A DNA stretch of 64,000 bases from Novosphingobium sp. PhB57 (GTDB lineage Bacteria > Pseudomonadota > Alphaproteobacteria > Sphingomonadales > Sphingomonadaceae), in the NCBI RefSeq assembly GCF_004342985.1, contig NZ_SMBO01000004.1, forward strand, positions 496,001-560,000, in the 5' to 3' direction. The stretch's first letter is position 1. Every line of letters starts with the position of its first letter. This document shows positions 9,284 through 16,571 of this stretch, piece by piece. A program made the translations under genes and the position numbers. The notes under the pieces were generated by a model. The model saw only the letters and a program-made list of their open reading frames with translations. It ran no database searches and had not been told where the DNA came from.

Positions 9284-10699
9284 TCAGGCGCGGTTCGTGA
9301 AGCCTTCGACGTTCTTCGTGACGACCGCGGGGCCGGTGAGCGCGCGAACCTCCACGCCTTGCAGCGATACGTTGCGCACGGGGAGTTCGCTTTCCCCGGC
9401 GATCGCGCAGACCGAGCGGGCATGGCCGACTTGCACGTCCCGAACGTTAAGCCCTTCGATGGGGGTCAGCTTGCGGACATACGTGGGCAGCAGGGTCTTC
9501 CACTGGTAGAGCACGTCCGTCTCCACGGCCAGAACGCTGCCGGCCAGCGTCGTGGCCGTGACGTTCGACATGTGGATGTTGCGGACGAAGCCGCCCCGGC
9601 GCTCGTTGGTCTTGACGAACAGCAGGTTGTCGATCGGCACCGCCGTGCCGTCCTTTTTCTGCCCGTCTCCCACGAAGTGGCAGTTGTCGACCCAGACGTT
9701 CTCGATCCCGGCCGATAGCTCGCTGCCGATCGCCATCAGTTGATGGCCGTTCACGATGCGGCAATTGCGCATGACGATATTCTTCGCGGGCACGCCCAGT
9801 CGCCAGGCGTCCATGTCGCGCCCCGATTTCACCGATACTGCGTCGTCGCCCTGGTCGAACTGGCAATCCTCGATCAGCACGTTCTGGCTCATCTCCGGAT
9901 CCACGCCGTCGTTGTTGTGCCCATGCGCGTGGATCCTGACCCTGCGGATGACCACGTCGCGGCAAAGCAGCGGATGGAGGGTCCAGAACGGGCTGCCCTC
10001 TATCGAGATGTCCTCCACCAGCACGTTGCGGCAGCGGTTGAACTGGATGAAATGCGGCCGCAGGTTGTTCTCACCCACCGCCATCTGCCGCTCGGCCACC
10101 GGCCTGTCGCTGCGCGCCATCTGATAGAGCGCGACCAATGCGTCCATATGCGCCTTGGGGCGGGCGTACCACCGGCTCCAAAGCTCAAGTTTCGCCTGGA
10201 GCTTCCCCGGCCCGCTGATCGCGACGTTGTAGCACCCATAAGCGTAGATCAGCGGCGAATAGTTGTAGCATTCGATCCCTTCCCACGATGTCTGCACCGC
10301 TGGCAGATAGTCCTGCGGATCGTCGGAAAAGAGCAGCGTCGCGCCTTTCGCGAGGTGAAGATTGACGTTGCTGCGGAGGTGGATCCTGCCGGTCGGCCAC
10401 AGGCCCGGCGGGACCAGTACCGTGCCGGCCCCCGCAGCGCTGGCCGCTGCCACCGCCTTGTCGATGGCCATGCCGGTGCGCTGCTGGTCGTCCTGCCGCG
10501 CGCCGAAATCGGTGATCGGGAAGATCCGGCTCGCGGAGAAATCGGGCACCTCGATATCGGGCATGGCGAAAGGCGCCTTCAAGCGCACACGCTGCTGCCG
10601 CGGGGCCGTTCCGCCAGCGGCAGCGAGGGCGGGCATGGTCAGCAGCGGCGCGGCGCTCGCCGCCTGGAGCAATGTGCGGCGGGAAAGGATGCGGTTCAA
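9284..10699 (-). CDS. Glycoside hydrolase family 28 protein (polygalacturonase-like)
   Basis: This 471-residue exported right-handed beta-helix enzyme belongs to GH28, whose members cut galacturonan or related pectic chains. The N-terminus has a twin-arginine type signal (SRRTLLQAASAAPLL). Catalytic signatures are visible: NND-G-V-D at about 262-267, the paired aspartates Asp285-Asp286 in FDQGDDAVSVKSG, and a Gly-His at 318-319. GH28 of this bacterial type includes exo-acting galacturonosidases and rhamnogalacturonan or xylogalacturonan hydrolases, so the exact substrate is open. It lies 15 bases behind the GH59 gene on the same strand and forms a two-gene operon with it. Its end faces kdpE. 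Confidence 0.92.
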   Translation of the reverse strand: MNRILSRRTLLQAASAAPLLTMPALAAAGGTAPRQQRVRLKAPFAMPDIEVPDFSASRIFPITDFGARQDDQQRTGMAIDKAVAAASAAGAGTVLVPPGLWPTGRIHLRSNVNLHLAKGATLLFSDDPQDYLPAVQTSWEGIECYNYSPLIYAYGCYNVAISGPGKLQAKLELWSRWYARPKAHMDALVALYQMARSDRPVAERQMAVGENNLRPHFIQFNRCRNVLVEDISIEGSPFWTLHPLLCRDVVIRRVRIHAHGHNNDGVDPEMSQNVLIEDCQFDQGDDAVSVKSGRDMDAWRLGVPAKNIVMRNCRIVNGHQLMAIGSELSAGIENVWVDNCHFVGDGQKKDGTAVPIDNLLFVKTNERRGGFVRNIHMSNVTATTLAGSVLAVETDVLYQWKTLLPTYVRKLTPIEGLNVRDVQVGHARSVCAIAGESELPVRNVSLQGVEVRALTGPAVVTKNVEGFTNRA

Positions 10700-10714
10700 C
10701 GGCCTGGCTCCTGA

Positions 10715-12949
10715 TCAGCTTCGATAGATGGGCACATGGCGAGCACCCGGCACGAACGGCGCCGGCTCCGGCCCGCCGAGCGGCTTGACGATGATGTTCG
10801 CGAACCAGGGACGACTGACCCGGTCGGCTGTCTGCCCGACCAGCAAGCCGGCCATGCCCTTTCCGTAAAGCCCGTCCCGCGCGGTGAGCACGGGCTCGCC
10901 GTCCAGCAGGGCCGTGATCTGTTCGCCCTGAAAGCGCAGGCTCAGGTCATGCCAGCGGCCCGGACGCAGCGTCGGCACGGCAGCATGGGCGAGCAGCAAC
11001 TCCCCGCCCTGCGCGGCGCCTGCCCCCTTGCCGAGAAGCGCCTGCTGTTCGGCATCGCCGACCGGGGCCTTGGGATCCTTCTTCCCGCGAATGGCGACCA
11101 GACGGCAATGGCCCCCGTCGGCGACTTCGAAGAAATAGCCCTTGGGGATGAAGCCATAGCCGGTGCCGACATGGTTGATCCGCCCCATGATGCCTGCGAC
11201 GTCCCCGGCGCCAAGCCAGACCCGGCTCGCGATCTCGTAATCGGACCAGGCCGCGTCGCCCAGGATCGTATAGGGCCGCCAATCCGGCGCCCAGGAGATC
11301 GTGGGCACCGGCACGACCTGCCGCAGGCACTGGCCCTTGCCGTCGGGCCGGTCGGTGAGTTCGAAGACGCCGGCGATATCCGCCGTATATCGCGGCAGGT
11401 ACCCGCTCTCTTGCGGCACGCGATAGTCGCCGAAGCGGTCGTGATAGGGAAAGGGAAAGGCTTTCGGCGCCGGGATATCGGAGAAGGCGCCCTTCTGCTG
11501 GCCGGTGGTGGTCGACAGCGAGTAGATCGCGTCCGGCTCCAGCATGACCGAGACGCTGCCGCCTTGCGGGTGGAGATCCCCCTGCCGGGCGAACTGCTCG
11601 CGCGCGGTGCTGCGCCAGAGGCAGAGCGGCCGGCGCGCAAGCCCCGGGCCGATGTCCAGCCGGATCCGCTGCTGCCCTTGGGCGCCCTTCGTCTCGATGA
11701 TCGTGCTGAAGTTGCCGTCCGGCGATTTCAGCGTGACGAAAGAGCCGCCTTTCGCCAGCACCCCGCTGCCGCCCGGCACGTAAGTCCAGCCGATCTCGGT
11801 GAACTGCCCGTAGTGCGCATAGCCCCAGAGCGCCTCGCGCACCCGGTAGTGCCCGCTCCATGGCTCGTGCGCCAGCAGAGCTGCGGGGTCTTCGGCGTAA
11901 GGCTCCAGCGGATAGAGCGCGGCGATGTCATACCAGTTGACGATCTTGGTCGCGCCGCTGTCGATATAATTGCGATTGAAGCATTCGACGATGCCCAGGG
12001 CGCAGTCGAAACCCTTCTTGTAGACGTGGTCCTCGCTGTTCCAGATCGCCTTGCCCATCGCCCTGGCGGCCGCACGTACCTCCGGCGTGGTCTTGAAGTT
12101 GGAATGGAACGTGTGAGCGCTGATGATGTCGATCGAGTCTCGCAGTTCCTTGTCGGCCAGCATCTGCGGCACGAAATCCAGCTTCCATTCGGGCCAGTTG
12201 TCGAAGGCATGCAATTTGACCTGCCCGAAACCGCGCGTTCTCAGCGCCGTCTTGAAAGCCTTGGCGAAAGCGAAGGAGACGCCCTTTTCGTTGCGGACGC
12301 CGATCGCGTCCAACTCAAGCCCGTGAATGCTGCGCAGGCCCTCCAGCCATTTGAGGTAATAGTCGACGGTATCGGCCGAGAAGAATTTGGCGTCGCCCTG
12401 TCCCGGCATTTTGTCGAAGTGCCCGCCCGCATCCCCCAGCCAGCCGGGCGCGCTCCAGGCCGTGGCATCGAGACTGAGACCGGGATTGCGCGCCTTCGCC
12501 TCCTTCATGATCCACCAGGTGTAGCCGCGGCCGTAATCCAGATCGTCCCGCGCGTGCATGTGGCTGGGCATGGACCCCTGGGTGGCATTGCCGTCGCCGG
12601 GGATTTCCACGAGCAGGGCGCTGACCGATGCGCCGAACCTGGGCTTGAAAAGCAAGTCGAGGATCTGGCTGCGCTGCGGCTCGGGATAGTCCTTGAGCAG
12701 CACGGAAGTGGCACCGCCGCCGTTCACCACGCCGATCCCGTCGAAGCGCTCGCCCGGCCGGTCCCCCCGCAGCCTCAACCGGGTTTCGCCGGGCTCCGCG
12801 CTTTCGCGTGCCATCGCGGGGAAGCTGCGCAAAGCGGCATAATGCAGGGCGGCAAAGGCGCCGACCAGGAGGTGCCGGCGCCTGCCGCTATCGACCGTGC
12901 CGTCTGCTTGCCGCAGCCATTTCCGCATCCTCCACCCTCTCCGCCGCAA
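10715..12949 (-). CDS. Glycoside hydrolase family 59 protein (galactocerebrosidase-type beta-galactosidase)
   Basis: This 744-residue protein resembles animal galactocerebrosidase along its length. Family motifs in order are GGGATSVLLKDYPEP, RSQILD.LFKP.FGAS, EIPGDGNAT..G..PSHMH, WWIMKEAK.RNP, WSAPGWLG, the acid/base Glu221 in GVRNEKG and the nucleophile Glu306 in WNSEDH, then QNPWSGHY-like EPWSGHYRV. A C-terminal lectin-like domain (about 520-735) holds GDYxWSDYEI and IMGRINHVG motifs. It should remove beta-linked galactose; in this setting a plant polysaccharide side chain is a likelier target than a lipid, which is inference. The N-terminus carries an Arg-rich stretch before a hydrophobic segment (about 26-46). 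An ATG at 12928 is an alternative start. It heads an operon with GH28. Confidence 0.92.
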   Translation of the reverse strand: MRRRGWRMRKWLRQADGTVDSGRRRHLLVGAFAALHYAALRSFPAMARESAEPGETRLRLRGDRPGERFDGIGVVNGGGATSVLLKDYPEPQRSQILDLLFKPRFGASVSALLVEIPGDGNATQGSMPSHMHARDDLDYGRGYTWWIMKEAKARNPGLSLDATAWSAPGWLGDAGGHFDKMPGQGDAKFFSADTVDYYLKWLEGLRSIHGLELDAIGVRNEKGVSFAFAKAFKTALRTRGFGQVKLHAFDNWPEWKLDFVPQMLADKELRDSIDIISAHTFHSNFKTTPEVRAAARAMGKAIWNSEDHVYKKGFDCALGIVECFNRNYIDSGATKIVNWYDIAALYPLEPYAEDPAALLAHEPWSGHYRVREALWGYAHYGQFTEIGWTYVPGGSGVLAKGGSFVTLKSPDGNFSTIIETKGAQGQQRIRLDIGPGLARRPLCLWRSTAREQFARQGDLHPQGGSVSVMLEPDAIYSLSTTTGQQKGAFSDIPAPKAFPFPYHDRFGDYRVPQESGYLPRYTADIAGVFELTDRPDGKGQCLRQVVPVPTISWAPDWRPYTILGDAAWSDYEIASRVWLGAGDVAGIMGRINHVGTGYGFIPKGYFFEVADGGHCRLVAIRGKKDPKAPVGDAEQQALLGKGAGAAQGGELLLAHAAVPTLRPGRWHDLSLRFQGEQITALLDGEPVLTARDGLYGKGMAGLLVGQTADRVSRPWFANIIVKPLGGPEPAPFVPGARHVPIYRS

Positions 12950-12985
12950 ACGTCACACAGTCCCTGACCGCGTCCGCAGGATCGT

Positions 12986-13021
12986 TTGTGCCAACGCTGG
13001 CACAACCAAGTGCTGGCACAA
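12986..13021. promoter_or_regulatory. Palindromic operator upstream of GH59-GH28, with an extra half-site
   Basis: The 20-base sequence TTGTGCCAACGCTGGCACAA (12986-13005) has perfect eight-base arms around ACGC. Its core, TGCCAAC/GCTGGCA, has the layout of LacI-family operators. The right arm, GCTGGCACAA, recurs 16 bases on at 13012-13021. The element is about 40 bases before the GH59 start, where a repressor would block transcription. The arms differ from the operators found around the LacI gene at 23710-24816, so a different regulator is likely. Confidence 0.6.
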
Positions 13022-13082
13022 TTGAAAGGGCTGTACAATCGCTCTTGTGCCGCGGAACGCCGCGAAGCGGCCGAAAGGCGGA

Positions 13083-14162
13083 TCAGCGGCTGGAGAGCGG
13101 CTTTGGCGAAGCGCGCCGCCGCGGCCGTCTGAACCAGAACGACCACAGAGTGAAAGTACCCAGCATGGCAAGGCCGAGGCCGGAGAGCGTCATGACCAGG
13201 CGAAACGGCAAGCCGCCCACTTTTCCGGCATGAAGCGGGTAGAGCGCATTGTACGCCGTCACCCTGCCGGAGAGATCGGCGGCGTCGCGGGCCGCGACGA
13301 TGCGGCCGGTGTCCGCCGCGAACCATACTGTCGTGCGGCCGTTGGGCAACCATTCCCCCGGACCGCGCATCCGCAGGGTTATCAGCCCGCCATCGGCGCG
13401 CGGCAGGGCAAGGCTGCGCACTTCCGCAGCGGGGAAGCGCCCGCGCGCGGCGCGGATCATCGCTGCCCAGTCGAGATCGTCGGCCAGCGCGGCTGCCGGT
13501 GCAGTGGGCGGCTTCAGCGCCCGGTCGATCTCGCCGGGCGCGCCGGGGCCGAGGATGACGGCGGCCAGCGGCCGGAACACGAGCACCGTGCCGGTCACCA
13601 GCGAGAGTGCCAGCAAGGGGGCGATGACGATGCCCAGGTCGCGGTGCTGGCGCACGATGGACGGGCGCGTCATGCGGGCAGGCCAGAGCCGGAATTCGAA
13701 TGTCCGGCGCGTCCGCCACCACAGGATGGTCCCGCTGATGACGAAGAACAGGCCGCAGAGGCCGGCGATCCCGATCACGGTCTCGCCCTCTTCGCCCGCG
13801 AACAGGTGCTGGTGGAAATCGGAAAGCCACAGTTCGGGCCGTGCCCACTGGCTGCTCCAGTCGATCACCGGATCGCCCGCCTGCGTGACATAGGCCCCGG
13901 CGCCGCCCTTGTAGGCCAGCCGGTCCAGCCCGAAGTCCGCATTGGCGAAGGTGATCGATTGCGGCCGCCGGGCCGGATCGGCCATGAGCCTGGCGGCCGT
14001 CGCCGCCAGAACTTGCGTGCCCTGCACTTGCGCGTCGCCGGCATGAGGCAGCGCGACCCAGGCATCCCGATGGACGAGGATCGCGCCCGTCAGCCCCATG
14101 ATCGCCAGCAGCAGGCCGACCAGCCCCCCGGTCCAGCGATGCAGGGTGTCCAGCAGCTTCAT
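13083..14162 (-). CDS. PepSY-domain membrane protein associated with the TonB receptor
   Basis: This 359-residue inner-membrane protein of the PepSY-associated transmembrane family (PiuB/FoxB-like) starts MKLLDTLHRWTGGLVGLLLAIMGLTGA. It has about four membrane helices, a periplasmic PepSY-type region, FHQHLFAGE, WWRTRR, a histidine in RQHRDLGI and a C-terminal YPLHAGKVGG. Family members are thought to reduce ferric siderophores or handle iron at the inner membrane. The start ATG at 14162 shares one base with the TGA of the upstream TonB receptor, so the two are translationally coupled. That pairing fits iron-chelate uptake. Confidence 0.88.
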   Translation of the reverse strand: MKLLDTLHRWTGGLVGLLLAIMGLTGAILVHRDAWVALPHAGDAQVQGTQVLAATAARLMADPARRPQSITFANADFGLDRLAYKGGAGAYVTQAGDPVIDWSSQWARPELWLSDFHQHLFAGEEGETVIGIAGLCGLFFVISGTILWWRTRRTFEFRLWPARMTRPSIVRQHRDLGIVIAPLLALSLVTGTVLVFRPLAAVILGPGAPGEIDRALKPPTAPAAALADDLDWAAMIRAARGRFPAAEVRSLALPRADGGLITLRMRGPGEWLPNGRTTVWFAADTGRIVAARDAADLSGRVTAYNALYPLHAGKVGGLPFRLVMTLSGLGLAMLGTFTLWSFWFRRPRRRASPKPLSSR

Positions 14163-16306
14163 CAGAAGCGGTAATCCCAACTCAGCGTGAAGTTGCGGCC
14201 GCGACCGGCGAAGAAATGGGCATTGTCGGTCGGGCGCACCGTCTGGGTGTAGTAGTCGATGTAGAAGGTGTCGAAGATATTCTGCGCCGCCAGCGTCACG
14301 CCGCCGAAGCGCGTATCGTAGCGCAAGCTCAGGTCGGTCACGTCGTATCCGCCGAAGCTGTAGGTCTCGTTGTAGTCGCCCGGTGCCCGTTCGAACTTGT
14401 TCGAAAGGAAGAACTGGGTCTGGACCCGTGCCGAGACGGCGCCCTGGCGGTAGCTGGCCGCCAGGTTGAGGCGATCGGGCGAGATGTTTGCCCCGTCGAG
14501 ATCGCGGTCGACTTTGTCGATGCCGTCGTCCGAACCGTCGGTGCGCCCGATGAGGTGGGCATAGCCGGTGGAAAGCGTCAGCCCCGGCACCGGGGTCTGG
14601 GCCGAGAGGTTGATCTCCAGCCCCTGGATTTCGACGCGCTGGCGCTGCACCTCGAACACGCCGCCGCTCTGCACCAGCAGCGATCCGTTCTTGCTGGTCG
14701 ACCAGAAATAGGCCGCGCTGGCATCCAGCGGACCGCGCTTCACCTCGACGCCCAGTTCGCGGTTGTTCGACACGATCGGGCTGATGTTGACGTAGTTGTC
14801 GATGTCGACGCCGGGCCGGCTGACGGCGCGCGCGATGCGGCCGACGTCGGGTACCGTATAGCCCTCGGCATAGCTGGCATAGGCGCGGATGCCCTTCCAC
14901 GGCTCCAGGATGACGCCGCCGTTGAGCAGGTTGTCGCTGAACTTCGGCGTGCCGCCCGAAACCGCAAAGCCGCCGCCGTAGCTGGCGAGCGTGCGATAAT
15001 CCTCGACGGTGATCCGCACGTCCTCATGGCGCACGCCGGCCGCAAGGTGCAGCACGTCGTCCAGCAGGGCGAGGTTGAACTGCGCGAAAGGCGCCAGGCT
15101 GCGATATTCCGCCGGCGGCACCCACGAACGATCCGTGGCGATCAGGCGCTGCTCGGTCTTGTCGAACAGCACGTCGAGACCGACGATGACGGTCAGCGTC
15201 TCCAGGCCGGGCACCTTGCGTTCGTAGGAGAACTTGCCGCCAAATTTGCGGCTGCGGTTCTGGGACTGGTCGAACAGGGTTCCCAGCGGGGCGATCGCGG
15301 CATCCTGGAACGTGGCGATCGGGGCGATCTCACCGCCGTAAGTGTCGCGCGAACGGTTGAGGAAGCCCTGAAGCATAAGGTTGCCACCCCAGAGCGCGGT
15401 ATCCGTATAGGTCAGCGCCGCACTTTCCGTGCGATTGGTGGCCGGCACGCCCGGCGGGGTCCCTCGAACCGAGGTCGTGGGCAGGTTGCGCGTGTAGTCC
15501 CCATTGGCGGCGACGTAGTCGCCCTCGCCCTTGAGCTGGAAGCGGTTGACCATGAGATCCAACCGCGCCGTATCCGATACCGCATAACCGAAGCGGCCGA
15601 ACACCGACCACGAGCGGCTGTCCTGGGTCTCGCCCTGGGTCAGGTCGGTGCCGATGCGATCCCCGTGCCCATCGTAGAACACGCCGCGCTTTTCGAAAGC
15701 CCCGCCGACCGTGGCGTCGAAGCGCCCCTGCCGCCAGCCGACCAGGCCGGCGACTTTGCCGCCCATGCCGTCATCGCTGAAGCCCGTGTCCGAATTCCCC
15801 TGCACCAGCACGCGCCCGGAAATCCCGTCCTGCCGCGGCGGTCCCACCGTCACCTGGTTGACGATGCCGCCGGTGCCGCCGATTCCCTGCAGGGCGTTGG
15901 AACCGTAGATCACTTCCACGCGGTCGACGAAGAACGGATCTATGGAGAACCCGTCACGCGCGCCGTCGCGCAGAGGTGCCGTCTGAGGAATGCCGTTGAT
16001 GGCATAGAGCGGCGAGCGCCCGCGCAGCGTCTCTCCCGCGCCGGACAGCTTCTGCCGGGTGGGCGAAAACGAAGGCGTGAGCGCCGAAACCGCATCGACG
16101 ATGGAGCCGCCGATGGCCACCTGCTGGCTGAGCGCCGCGTTGTCGATCACGTCGACCGTCATCGGCAGGGTGTTGATCGGCAGCGCGGTGCGGGCCGCCG
16201 TGACCACGATCCCTTCGTCCAGCCCCTGGTCCGGTCTGAATTCCTGCGCAGCGACGGGCGCCGCGGTCAGCACAAGCGGCAAGACGAGCATCGAATGACG
16301 GATCAT
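14162..16306 (-). CDS. TonB-dependent receptor, probable iron-chelate (siderophore) type
   Basis: This 714-residue outer-membrane receptor has a signal peptide (LVLPLVLTAAPVAAQ), a TonB-box-like EGIVVTAAR, and a plug domain with GAGETLRGRSPLYAINGIP and VEVIYGSNALQGIGGTGGIVNQVT. A 22-stranded barrel follows, ending in a terminal aromatic (LSWDYRF), as usual for outer-membrane proteins. Coupling to a PepSY protein and a palindromic iron-box-like site 50 bases upstream suggest an iron-siderophore substrate, which is inference. The ATG at 16306 gives a normal signal peptide. Confidence 0.9.
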   Translation of the reverse strand: MIRHSMLVLPLVLTAAPVAAQEFRPDQGLDEGIVVTAARTALPINTLPMTVDVIDNAALSQQVAIGGSIVDAVSALTPSFSPTRQKLSGAGETLRGRSPLYAINGIPQTAPLRDGARDGFSIDPFFVDRVEVIYGSNALQGIGGTGGIVNQVTVGPPRQDGISGRVLVQGNSDTGFSDDGMGGKVAGLVGWRQGRFDATVGGAFEKRGVFYDGHGDRIGTDLTQGETQDSRSWSVFGRFGYAVSDTARLDLMVNRFQLKGEGDYVAANGDYTRNLPTTSVRGTPPGVPATNRTESAALTYTDTALWGGNLMLQGFLNRSRDTYGGEIAPIATFQDAAIAPLGTLFDQSQNRSRKFGGKFSYERKVPGLETLTVIVGLDVLFDKTEQRLIATDRSWVPPAEYRSLAPFAQFNLALLDDVLHLAAGVRHEDVRITVEDYRTLASYGGGFAVSGGTPKFSDNLLNGGVILEPWKGIRAYASYAEGYTVPDVGRIARAVSRPGVDIDNYVNISPIVSNNRELGVEVKRGPLDASAAYFWSTSKNGSLLVQSGGVFEVQRQRVEIQGLEINLSAQTPVPGLTLSTGYAHLIGRTDGSDDGIDKVDRDLDGANISPDRLNLAASYRQGAVSARVQTQFFLSNKFERAPGDYNETYSFGGYDVTDLSLRYDTRFGGVTLAAQNIFDTFYIDYYTQTVRPTDNAHFFAGRGRNFTLSWDYRF

Positions 16307-16357
16307 GATTTTTTGAGGCCTCCCTTATCGGGCGGCCTTCTAACGCCATCCCCCTCG

Positions 16358-16376
16358 AATGCAAGTCACTCGCATT
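16358..16376. promoter_or_regulatory. Candidate Fur-type iron box upstream of the TonB receptor
   Basis: AATGCAAGTCACTCGCATT is a 19-base near-perfect palindrome; eight of nine arm positions pair around a central C. It ends 52 bases before the receptor start on the minus strand, a normal operator position. A related sequence lies before the receptor gene at 48688. The assignment to Fur or a Fur-like regulator rests on its symmetry and on the genes it precedes. Confidence 0.5.
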
Positions 16377-16522
16377 AGCGACTGCTGCCAAGTGACAGCG
16401 GGAAGCGGCCCGAGGGCAGCAAGGGCTGCGCGAAGGCCCTTCAAGTCGCTTCAGGTCCCTCTCGGAGTACGCGATACCGCGCCTGTCGTCGCCGGCCACG
16501 CGCGGCGGGCGAAAGACATGCC

Positions 16523-16563
16523 GGAGCGGCCCCGACTCTCGAAGGCGAGAGCGAGGCCGCTCC
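16523..16563 (-). terminator. Hairpin after the GH31 gene
   Basis: GGAGCGGCC (16523-16531) pairs with GGCCGCTCC (16555-16563), with an inner CTCTCG/CGAGAG stem. It lies nine bases past the GH31 stop codon. There is no long T run, as is common in GC-rich genomes, so it could be an intrinsic terminator or an RNA-stabilising hairpin. Confidence 0.6.
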
Positions 16564-16571
16564 GTTCATGC

